Shown in pieces: positions 1 to 34,275 of a stretch of 64,000 nt of DNA. Source of the stretch: Gorsachius magnificus (lineage: Eukaryota > Chordata > Aves > Pelecaniformes > Ardeidae); the NCBI GenBank assembly GCA_034008185.1, contig CM067084.1, positions 3,553,385 through 3,617,384 of the forward strand. Direction: 5' to 3'. The position numbers and the translations under genes are program-made. A model generated the notes under the pieces. The model was not told where the DNA came from. It did not search any database and was given only the letters and a program-made list of their open reading frames with translations. Within the stretch, counting starts at the first letter, position 1; the number at the start of each line of letters is the position of its first letter.

Positions 1-668
1 ATCCGTAACCTTTGCAGAGGTAGCGTACCAGCAGAGAGACCGCTTGACACGCTGGTCTCTCCTTCTCCTTGCTCCAGGAGGAATTTGGAAAGAGAGCAAA
101 AGCAAACCAACCCCAAAACCTCAAACAGGTTTCAGAAAGGAGGCGCAAAACTTCCCCTTTCGTTGCGTTTCCCCCCACCTCACCCCAGCTGCAGAGTACA
201 CCCTGCTCAGCCGCTGCCCGGGCTTTGCCGTAGCCGGTTTCCCACCAAAGACGCAGGGTGCCCACGGCCTCGTTAAACATCATAAACCTTTTTCTTCCTC
301 CTTCCTTTTATTCTGTGGGTGGGCCAAAATAAGGCGGCTGAGATTTCGGCTGCCGGAGCTGGGATGGGGCAGGGGGTGAGATGGTGCGATGGGAAACCGT
401 CCCGTTGGGGTCTTCTGTAAAAAGTGGGATTGATAAAGGCGACGCGAGAAGAAATCAATTCCAAGACAAACCTCTGAGCGGCTCTGAAAGGAACGATACC
501 AGCGTTTCCAAGCGACGGACTAACTCTTTTAGCAAACTATTTCCTGTACTTTATCTTGTGGAGAGGAGAGAAGCTTCCACATTGTCTACTCCGCTTTTGG
601 AAATATGTTTAAAGGTACTTTTTCTATTGTAATTTTTTAAAAATAAAACCAGTGATTATTATAAGTTA
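1..668 (+). other. Apparent 3' untranslated end of a + strand gene entering from the left
   Basis: No coding exon can be recognised here, but the end of the segment looks like a mature 3' end. An AT-rich stretch holds an AATAAA at 642-647, followed about 35 bases later by a GT-rich run (about 680-698) of the kind found downstream of cleavage sites. In human, the gene that converges on the GTF2E2 3' end is RBPMS, and the spacing to GTF2E2 here is of the same order. That identity is inference from synteny, with no protein sequence seen to support it. A pyrimidine-rich CAG near 65-77 could be a splice acceptor for a terminal exon, but this is weak. Confidence 0.4.
642..647 (+). terminator. Poly(A) signal AATAAA, + strand
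   Basis: Canonical AATAAA in an AT-rich 3' end, with a GT-rich downstream element at about 680-698. Cleavage would fall near 660-668. It is the only + strand signal in the first kilobase with a good downstream element. Confidence 0.5.
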
Positions 669-1764
669 CGCGCAGAGTTCGTGGTGTGCTGTGTGTATCG
701 GGTTAGGAACAGGGGGAAGGATCCCAATGCACACCCGCCGGGGCCCCGGGGAACAGCAGCCTCCTTCCTCCCTTGGGGTGTTTTGAAGGCCACGCTCCGG
801 AGGGACACAGAGATTTTTCAGGGCAGGTACCGTCGTCGTCCCGCCTGGTTCGCTTGGATCTCTAGAAAAGCTCCAAAATCCAGGCTGGAAGGATCAGCAG
901 GCTTTAAAGAAATGACTCCAAGTTTACAAAGATGTTATCGGTTAGTTTTTAAACCTACTAATCTTGGCACTGAGCACGGGAGCTAAGCCGCAATTTTCCA
1001 TGAGCTCAGCCACAGCAGAGGCAAACGTAACCTAGAGACCAAGGGCCAGATTTTTTTTTTTTTTAAACACACTGAGAATTTTAAAAACCTCAGCTCATAA
1101 GCCCAACCTAGAAATTCCTCCTCCTTCCTCCGCTCCACCCCTGCCCCGATAAATGTGACCAGCGTCCCCAGGAGCTTCGGCCAACAGGCCAAGACTCCAA
1201 AAACAAAGTACCAGGAGCGAGCTCCGGCTTAGCCAACACAGCCCGGAGGACAGGGTGTAAAGGCATTATTAAAGCAGGCTACAAACTGTTGAGGGTGGAA
1301 GAAAAAGGCATGGATACGGTGGTGTTACTCGAACCCTTCAGCTGGCAGGGATGAGCCGGGGGGGAGTTAAGTCCTTAATGTCGGATGCTTAATCCCCCGG
1401 CCAAGTCCGAGCTTTCTCTCCCAGCTGCATTCAGGGGAGAGGTTTGCTGGCAGGCCCGGGGTAGGAAGGGAAGAGAGCGACAAGCTGCGAGCACAACACG
1501 AACGTATTGCACAGCCCAACTCCTATCCAGAGCGGCGGTAACCGGCTGACAACGCCGTCCCGGGCACCGCGTTAGCGAGACAGGCAGATGCTTTCGGGAG
1601 AGGATTCAACAGCAAGCGATCCTCCGGGTAAGGAAGCGACGAAAAAACGCACGCATCCTCCCGGACTTCGCCTGGGCACAGCATCTGCTCCGAGATCTGC
1701 CCTGCAAAAGGAAGTGTGTGTGTGGGGGGGGGAGGCCTTGCTGAAAATATTTAACCTCTTGAAC

Positions 1765-1785
1765 TTTTTTTTTTTTTTTTTTTTT
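1765..1785. repeat. Homopolymer T run (21)
   Basis: Twenty-one consecutive T residues in the GC-rich intergenic region. No adjoining retroposon body was recognised. Confidence 0.9.
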
Positions 1786-4010
1786 AGATTTCCCCCTGTA
1801 AGCCAAAACGTTTTCAGCGCTGTGCTGATGGGCGTTGCGCGGGAACGGCAAGCCGCTCGCCCGTCCCCAGCGTCCCCTTTGCCCGTGGTGACCTTTCCCC
1901 ATGCGGCCCGGGGAACATTCCTTCCCCGTGACCGTCGGGGCGCTTACAGGAAGGCCCGAGCTGACAGTGGGAGATTGCAAAATGGGACCAGGGACTCCCG
2001 GGCCAGCGCTGGCATCTGATACCAGGGATAAGTCCCCGGGGTGGGGGGTAACAAAGAGACAGAGCTGGAAAAACCAAAATGAGAAAATTTCACACTCTCA
2101 TTGTTTCTGCTTTCCCCCAAACGCCAAGGCTAAGCTCGGGGAGGCGGGGGGGATGCATCCCTGCATCCCTGCGCAGAGGCTTGCTGCCCCTGGGCAGAAG
2201 TGACAGCAGGGAACAGGCTGGCAGGGTCTGCGGATAAAAAAAGACAGGGCTAACTCCCCAGGTCGGAGGGACCCAACGAGTGGTGGGGGAATCCCAGAGG
2301 ATTGCACGGGACAGGCAGGCAGGCGGCACAGCGAAGGTAGCCGGGCAGCGGCGGCAGGGACTTGGGAATGGTGGTGTGGGAATGGAGACGGGCCAGCCGG
2401 GGCAGGGACAGCAAAGGGCAGACAGGGCCGGCGCCGAGGCTGGCTGGCAGCACCCGCAGCCCCGGACAGGGCAGGGAGGAGGAGGGAGCCCAGCATCCTG
2501 GCTCCTACGGGCCTCCTCGGGAGAGGGGCAGAAGGAATAACAAGGCTGGGAGAGGAAAGATGAGAGAGCGCTGGGGGTTTGGCCAGGCAGCTTCAGAGGC
2601 TGAGACCTGGGATGAAAGCTAAGAGCGGCCAAGAGCAAAGCGGTGGTTTTGTGAGGACCGTTGGAGCCAGGGCGCAGCGCTCCCCCATGGATTTGCTCCC
2701 TGATTCTCAAAGCTTGGGGAAACTGGGAGGCGTCAGCCAGCAAGGGTCACTCTGTGCTCCCCGCCAGCACAAAAAGGCTCCACGCGCCCAGGAAAGCACG
2801 AAGCTAGAGCATCGGCTATCCCACCGCCCCGGGAAGGACGGGATAGCTGCACACGGGGGACTGCACAGCGCACCTAAAAGCCACCTAAGGGCCAGGGCAG
2901 CCAGCCCCAGGCTGGGCAGGGCAGCGCCTTGCACAGGGGAGACATTTCAACCCAGGGAGATGAGCGGGGTGCTGCAGGTACCGTGCCCTGCAACTGCAGG
3001 CTGCCCGGAGAGCCAGGCTTCAGCCAACATTTAAACACCCTTATCTGCCTCGCGGCCACGCTCCGGCTAGAAACCAAGATGACGGTGGAGCTTAAAAAAA
3101 CACCATTAGCAGATCCCTGAAATGCTTTGTGTAAAACACAGGGAAGTCAACCATTAGCAGAGTCTGGACTTCATCTCTGCAGTCTCCATAATTAATAACT
3201 AGCTCAGGAGGGAATCGAGAATACAACGTAACTGATGGAGGCAGGAGGAAATCAGGCAAGTACTTCAGGCCTTGGATGTAAGCCCAGAAATGCAGGTATA
3301 GTCAAAAAATTAACTTAATGGAAGGACAACCTCCTGCCTTCACCATCCTTTTCCCCTGCCGTGCTTGCACTCTCCACCACGTCCAACCCACGAGGCTGGT
3401 GGAGTCCAAGGTGTGGGTCCCGACCACAGAAGCCCTGATGGGTTTTCAGAGTCATGGCTGTCTTTTTTTTTCTGGGCTGCTGGATAAGAAAGGCTGCCGC
3501 ACACGCTTGCAAACCAAAGGAGCAAAAAGCAAGCCAGCGAGAAACAAGGAGAACTGCTCTTACAGCAAGCCAGGAGGCACCAAAGGAGCTGGGGCTCGGA
3601 CCCAACAGGAGCACGTGGGTAAAAAGGGGCCGCAGGAGGTCTCTGATCCAACCTCCCTCTTGCGACAGGACGGTTGCCAGTAAGAGATCGGGGTAGCCTG
3701 GTCTTGTCTGGGCGGAGACACCTCTCCACCAGCTTTTTTTTCCCCCTAATATCCAAGCCAAGCTTCCCACGTTCCCCTATTATGTCATCTGCTGTGGCTG
3801 CCAAAAAGGGTTTGACCGCATCATCTTCCTAATTGCCCTTCACATCACTGTACCTGTGATTAGATGCGCCCCCAGCCCCTTCTTCACCCCACTGAGATGC
3901 CCCAGCTTCCCACTCTCCTCCCAGGCCCTCTGTCCCCAGCCCTGACCGGCCCAGGAGCCCCAGCCAGATCCTCCCCAGCATCCCTGCATCCCTCTTGAAC
4001 GGGGAGGGGG

Positions 4011-4096
4011 TGGCCCAAACGGAACACAGTTTCCAGGTGTGACCTCCCCCATGCTGAGCAAAGAGCAGAGGGCTTCCCTTGCTCTGCTGGCCCTTG
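4011..4096 (-). mobile_element. CR1 LINE fragment (diverged)
   Basis: This stretch aligns by eye with 59828-59915 of the large CR1 copy in this window. Shared blocks include the words for 'gcccaaaactgaacacag', a variant of 'ggtgcggcctcaccagcaccgagta' and the 'cttccctgctcctgctggc' block. It is the part of the reverse-transcriptase frame downstream of the catalytic region. It runs in the same antisense orientation as the large copy, is clearly older and carries small indels, so it is non-coding. Confidence 0.65.
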
Positions 4097-6133
4097 CCAG
4101 AGCGGCACAGGCTGCGTTCGCCTCATTCGGGAAGAGAGCAGCTACAGCTATGCAACACCCAGCGTGACGGAGAAGCTGCCTTCCTGCCGAGAGCCCTGCT
4201 GCGTCCAGACAAGCCCTCCCTTCTGGGGAACTGCCATCCTTGCTTATCTGCTTCACGGGGATGTGTCCAGAGAGCCTGGGCAAGACTGACAAAGACCGAC
4301 AGGGTTCGGAACGCACTTACAGAGCCAGAACAACAGACCCGAGAAGCGGCGCAGCAGTGGACCCTCTCTCCCGTGGGAGATCAAGCCCCAAAACGGGGGT
4401 GGCTGCCTTTTGCAAGCACCCCTAGAGCCAGGCTGGGCAGTGCCGTAGCGATGCCAGCTACCCAAGGCAGCCAGGAATGCTCTTTTCAGGCTGATCCCCC
4501 TCTTGCTGACAACTCGGCGGCGGGCCTCGACAATCCAGCTGTATCCCCGACTTTGCCAGCTGTAGCAAGCCAGTACCAGCAGGTTGGGGCCCGAGCTCTC
4601 CTCTCCCCAATGGTTGTTAGTGGTTAGGCTTGCCGGTCTTAACCAGTCACCAGTAAGCACTCAACCCTACTGGACATCCTCCCCCAGATGCAGTAGCTGC
4701 CAGAGGCCCCCGAGGCAGTAACACACAAAGGAATTTGGGGCTGGTACATTAGCAGCGATCGGAAAGCAAGCAACAAAGCTGGAAATAATGAGATGTCAGT
4801 GCCATAGCTGCTTCTAGTCATCTGCAAACGCAGCCCCCTCCTCATCAGCAGGTACCGGGTGCCCAGCTCTCCCCAGTGGCCCTGCACCGCCTGCCCGTGC
4901 TCATTGGAAGTGACAGCCCTCGCTGGCTCTGTCCACGTGCATGGTCTTTATACCATTTGTCAGGGCTCCCTTGCCTCTCTCTCCTCTGCTCTCTAAAAGC
5001 CTTGAATGATCATGATGAATTATAGATTAGCTCTGGTACACACCACCTTATGTCAGTTTTCTCATTCAACCATACGAAATCCTGCTGTTTTCCATCCCCT
5101 TCCAGAATGATCATCGTAACGGAGGAGGAGGTAGAATAACTCTTCAGTTAGAGCAACTTTTAGGAGAGAAGCCAGCAGAGCTCCATGTTGAACGTTGTGA
5201 CGCCCCTGGGCTATTCAACTGGTACCTTAAGAAAACAACAGCACTTTTATTGTGGGGGTGAGGACGAGTAGATGAAATAAAAGGTCTGGTTCACATATAT
5301 AGACACGAAGAAATCCTCACAAGCTCCTCCTGAAAGGCCAGTGCAACCCCTGATCCCCACGGGCAGGTATCCTGGTGTTGCTACTGGATGCCCTGCGAGG
5401 GTACCTTTTCAGAAGCAAATCCTAGACCAACAACGCCTGGCTGTCAGCGATGCGACCTGGCTTACCCCACCAGCTCCCCTCCTCCTCCGGTTTCATCATG
5501 GAGGAATCAGCACACCTCCCTCCCAATATGATGAATGTGTGCAATATGGCGGGGGAAGCAGAGGACCAAACGCACATCTCTGGCTGCTTGCAGACCTCAA
5601 GAGAGCTGTGTTCCCTTGGGAATAGCTCTAGTCACTGCTGCAGGTACTGTCCTTGCAGCCACAGTCTCAAGATGCAATTGTGCAAGCGAAAGGATGGTGT
5701 GGACAGCCAAGATGTATCTCGGAGAGCTCCCATCATTGAGAAAGAGCATCCTCCTTTTCCCCAGGGCCCTGTCCATCTGTCCATCAGCATCATGGGGGGT
5801 GGGAGCTGAATGCCCTCTCCGCTTGTGGCTGATATGGCAGGCAAAGAAGAGAAGGACGCTGCATTGGAGGAACCGCTCATCAGTGCCTGCATTCCCCCAT
5901 TGCCCCAGAGGGTTAGAAAGGTTCAAATGACTGCCCTGCCAGGATCGAAACAACCACGTTCTGGAGCTGAGGGGAACAACATCCTTGCTGGACAGGACAC
6001 ACATCACTGAGGAGCCTCAGGAGAGGGGAAGAGGCGAGTTCTCACCTGGCAGAGGGACAGGTAAAGACCGCACTGAGATGGGTTTCTCAAAGAGCCTTCC
6101 TGAAACGCGTGAGACGAAGGTGCCTGCCACGGA

Positions 6134-6187
6134 TGAGATGATTACCGTGGGTCCCTCCCAACTGAAAAATTCTATTCTATGTTCTAT
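6134..6187 (+). mobile_element. Possible CR1 3' tail remnant
   Basis: A short stretch reads like a CR1 3' end: a GTCCCTCCCAACTG block followed by repeated ATTCTATTCTATGTTCTAT-like tail units. Only the 3' tip is left, so the family assignment is tentative. Confidence 0.45.
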
Positions 6188-8279
6188 CTTTGTCAAGGGC
6201 AGCCTGAGTCCCCTTCTCTTCCCGGTTAGCAGCAGACGCTTCCAGGGAAGGAGCACGATGCCTCTCAGCAGCCCTTCGCACTGCCAGACTGAGGGAAGAA
6301 GGATTTTGCCAAAGAAAGCAAGCCGAGGGCATGGTGGTTTTGGCCACTGGGAGAGCCAGCTTGCCAGACACAGAATACACAAGAACACCCTGGAGGAAGA
6401 TGAAGTAGGTTTAAGTTTTTAACAGCTGTGAACTCTTATGCTGAACTTCAGCAAAAAGCCTGATCTGGACATTATGCTGTGAAGAGACTGAAGTGGGCTG
6501 GAGAGATACTAAAATGCCTTCAGCAAACAGGCTCCCGTTGACATAGCCCGAGATGTTTTCAAGCTGCACCATTTGATTGTTAAGAGGTCTTAGAAGAAAC
6601 CTGTAAGGACCACTGAGAGCATCTTTGATAGAGAAACAAAACCCAACTCCTAAAACCCACACAAAAGAGAGGAGCTCGTGCTTATTTTCTGAACTTGTTT
6701 TCTTCATGACTGCTTGTCTGTAATTCCATGCCACCTCTAATGGGCAAACGTGAGTTTTCCTGCAGCTATTTTTGAGACTGTACCCTAAAAAGTTGTACTT
6801 ATTACATGCTCTCTGCTAGTACAGCAGCAGAGAAGACTTCCTCCAGTGAGACAAAGCATCTAATCCAGTCCTTCCCACTGGACATCAACTGGACAGTTTT
6901 ATCCCTTTGAACACTGGAGCCTGACAGTGACTACCAGCTCGGTGTGCTGTGCTGGCAATCTTCCTTTCACGCTCTCCTATTTTTTGACCTAACGTATTTT
7001 TAATCTTTGAAAGTAGCTGGAGGCGTTTTCTTCAGACACCCCTATTACCTTAATCACTTGAGCAGAGAAACAAACCAGGTGGCCTACCTCAGAGTCTGCT
7101 TTGCAAGCTTTGCTTCATAGAGAAAGGGCAATGCTATGTAAGATGACTGGGAAGTTACCCCATAAAAACGCCCAAAGGTAAGAAAGGCAACTCAGAGCTC
7201 ACCAAGAGCTCCTGCTTTTGTCCAAGCACCACCACCAAAAAGAAAAAATCACTGCTCAAAAATGCAGCAGATGGAAGGGAACTTTTTTTGGTTTTTTGAG
7301 AGAAGATGACAGAAGAGAGGTGAACAGTTTTGCAAGTGTGCCGCCGGTGGCTTTAAAGCAGAGCTGTAACAGAAAACTAAAAAACTCCAAGAAGAATTGC
7401 TTGTGCTGACCTGGAAGATACAGGAAAGAAAAAGTTTCAAAACCAGCCGGAGCAGCATGCTTTTTTAAATATATACATTATATATTTTGTTTTAGGAAAA
7501 AAAAAAAGCATGGGGGAAAAAAAATAAAATAATAGAAGAAACCTCCTACCAGCATTTAGCAACTCTTTAAAGAGGGCTGACACATGAAATGCTGGAAGTA
7601 TTGTGTTTCTCAAAAGAGCAGTCTTTAAAATCAGGAGGATAAACGCTACAACTTACAGAAGCGTATTTTTCCTCCCGTGCTTCCCCAAGCAGACATAACC
7701 CGTTCAGTGCAACAGCAACAAAGCCTTATTCTTCATCTGTCCGTGTGTCCAGATCCCATGGCCTCTGCTTCATCCCCCCGATACATCAAGCAAGACAACA
7801 GCTCGTACGCACGCAGCAGCAACCAACCGTTGGTGGGATATTGCAGTCACCTATTTTATCTTTGATCCTAATGCTAGAAGAGCAGAGAAACAGCTCCTCA
7901 TCCGCAGTGCCATGAAAACAATATCAGCATTGATTGACTCTGGTTCAGTACATAAAAATAAGTTATCAAGAGGACATAATTTGGCCACGTTCCACGTTGG
8001 TCTGTACTGCACAGAACATCAGGCATCTAGAGGGAGCTTTCATTTAAGGTGGTTCCTCCCCCCTACCCAACCAAGAACAATAAAAAGATGACAGTGTTAG
8101 CCCAGAACAATAAGTCATTGAGAAGATAAAAATACAACAAAGATTCCTTTACCTCCTTGAAAAGGAAAACACAACAAGCATGAAAGATGTTGATTATCTC
8201 ATTCCTTAAGGAAGCAACACTGGAAACCAGCTTTTAATTTTTTTAAAAAAAAAAAATTGCTTCAGTATTACACTGTCAT

Positions 8280-8285
8280 TTTATT
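8280..8285 (-). terminator. GTF2E2: Probable GTF2E2 poly(A) signal AATAAA
   Basis: On the - strand an AATAAA lies about 675 bases beyond the GTF2E2 stop codon (8961-8963). It is the first good canonical signal I see downstream of the last exon and would give a 3' UTR of about 0.7 kb. The true cleavage site is not visible from sequence alone. Confidence 0.5.
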
Positions 8286-8960
8286 TCCCTCCTGCTCACA
8301 AAGTAGAACTGTGCAACACATGTGCATCCACTACAATGACAAGAAATTGCCGAGGGCCATTTCTGATTAGCATTAGGAAGCTACAGCTGCACTGCCATCC
8401 TGCAGCCTGCTGGGAGTTCGGGAGAGGGGTTTTTCTGAGTTTAAACCTCAGATATCCCCCAAGTTCAGTAAAGCTCAGTCCCATGGCAAGGAAGAAGCAT
8501 ACAAACCGTGGGTATATTTGACTGTGAAAGAAACTTGCCTGCAGTGATTTTAGGAAAAGGTTTTCCTGAAATAGGTAAAACAAATGCTGTATTCAATTCT
8601 ACTAGAGAGCCCCTTGTAAGTAATTCCAGGCAAATACCCATTAAGCAATGTAAAAGCAGAGTTAAGCACTGAACAGGAACTCCTGCATTACATGCTGAGC
8701 ACCATTTATCACTCTATGCCAAGAGGCAACTAGTGAGAACCTCTTACTTAAAGACACATTTCCCATTAGCGAATTAAATTAAACTCTAAATTTAGTAGTT
8801 CATACTTGCTCTTAAACTGACCTGTTTCATCTCAGCAGTTGCTGGGATGGGGGAAACACATCACATTACTATACACAGTCAGTCTTTCTGCGAGCAGACA
8901 CGGAGCCCGAGTGGCAAAAAGCCTGTATAAAAATGCATGTTTGCTCCAAAATCCAACAAG

Positions 8961-33264
<24,304 letters not shown>

Positions 33265-33499
33265 AATTCTGTCACAGGAAGCAGGGGGAAAAAGGCAAGA
33301 CGTCGACGTTAGAGTCAATGGGATATTTGAGAGCAGAGGGATCTGTTTATAAAGGTGGTGGGGGTTTTTTATTTCTCGTTTGTATCCTTCTCTTCCTGTG
33401 ACTTTTAACGAGCACGCCTGGGGATTTAAAGCGTCAGAACGCAAGCTTAACCCCAAAGGAGAAGCTGAAGGCAGAGGAGGGGATTCCTGAAGTCGCCCC

Positions 33500-33960
33500 C
33501 GGCCCCGCACCGCTGGGGGAGGGCCCCGGGGAAGCCTGCTGCCGGAACACCGAGCTTCAGCGCCCGTCTCAACCGCACCCGACGTTATGGAGGAACTTTC
33601 AAGTCACCGACACGAGAGAAAACTTTGGCAGCAAGGCGACCGACCGGGACCGAGCCCGAGGTAACTCTCCACCCCCCACCCCACCCCCCCCCGCCCCGTT
33701 CACCGACGCCCCGCCGAAGGACGAAGCCCCGACGGCGGGCAGGGGCCTGGGGAGGCCGCCCCTCGGACCTCTCCCTCCCTCCCCCCTCATGCCCCCCGCC
33801 GCGCGCGTCCCCCCGTCCCGCCCGGCAGGCCGAGCACCGCCGCCCCCCGCCTATTGGGCCATGCCGCCTTCCCGGCAGCCCCCGCGCCGCCGCCCCGCCC
33901 CGGAAGTCGACTCGCCGTTGCCGTGACGACGCGCCGGCCGGCTGCCTGTCAGGCCGCTGC
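33500..33960 (-). promoter_or_regulatory. GTF2E2: CpG island, GTF2E2 promoter and noncoding first exon
   Basis: Very GC- and CpG-rich DNA begins about 240 bases upstream of the GTF2E2 coding start. On the - strand there is a CCAAT box at about 33851-33857 (GGCCCAATAGG), and an ETS-type CCGGAAGT reads on + at about 33900. No TATA box was seen, as expected for a housekeeping gene. The noncoding first exon and its donor must lie here; the TSS cannot be placed exactly. The island ends where the WRN 3' UTR ends. Confidence 0.75.
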
Positions 33961-33982
33961 CAGAAGGAGACGGAAGGGATTG

Positions 33983-33988
33983 TTTATT
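33983..33988 (-). terminator. WRN: WRN poly(A) signal AATAAA
   Basis: A canonical signal on the - strand lies about 165 bases after the WRN stop codon, in an AT-rich patch. An ATTAAA is present a few bases earlier. The 3' UTR would be under 200 bases, ending almost at the GTF2E2 CpG island. Confidence 0.65.
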
Positions 33989-34152
33989 TCTTTTTTAATA
34001 ATATCAAATTTCACATCGTGAAAAGGGTAAGGAAGGGGAGAGAGAAGTAACCTCCAAGACTGAAGAGTAAAGCAGAGGCAAGGGAAGCTGTACATCAAAT
34101 GCTTTTTTATAGGCAGAGTGAAGGTAAAGAAATGAAGTCTTGGCTTTTATGT

Positions 34153-34275
34153 TCAACTAAAAATTCCTTTTCTGGTCTCTGCTTTGGATTTCTTCACCTG
34201 ATTTGCAGGCAGAACTGTCACCGCTGAGGTTCCAAACCATGCTGGCATCTTCCTCTTAGAAGGGGGATGCAAGCT
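34153..34275 (-). CDS. WRN: WRN last coding exon
   Basis: It encodes [20 protein letters not shown] and ends [14 protein letters not shown] before the stop at 34153-34155. The basic KRK-x-PAWF motif and the (G)(I/L)FS end match the family C terminus, which carries the nuclear localisation signal in human WRN. The acceptor is GTCTTCCAG. It is separated from the previous exon by a 3.6 kb intron. Confidence 0.93.
   Translation of the reverse strand, partial: SLHPPSKRKMPAWFGTSAVTVLPANQVKKSKAETRKGIFS

Larger units (their letters stand above)
700..8258. other. Intergenic region between the left-hand gene end and the GTF2E2 3' end
   Basis: About 7.5 kb with no gene I can support. The first 5 kb are GC-rich and purine/pyrimidine skewed in places, so long open frames occur by chance (for example 2090-2743 on the - strand, proline and cysteine rich, with no domain). 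It holds a 21-base T run (1765-1785) and at least two CR1 remnants (about 4011-4096 and 6134-6187). From about 6.4 kb the DNA becomes AT-richer and resembles ordinary intergenic or 3' flanking sequence. Confidence 0.5.

Noticed and set aside
2090..2743. 217-codon - strand open frame, rich in Pro, Cys and Ser
   Set aside because: It lies in GC-rich DNA where stops are rare. Several other frames are open across the same bases, there is no domain and no splice context.
4079..4627. 182-codon + strand open frame
   Set aside because: It begins inside a CR1 fragment read on the wrong strand and shows no protein family features; chance frame in GC-rich DNA.
33625..34050. 141-codon + strand frame across the CpG island
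   Set aside because: Arg/Pro-rich translation typical of a CpG island read through, overlapping the WRN 3' UTR on the other strand.
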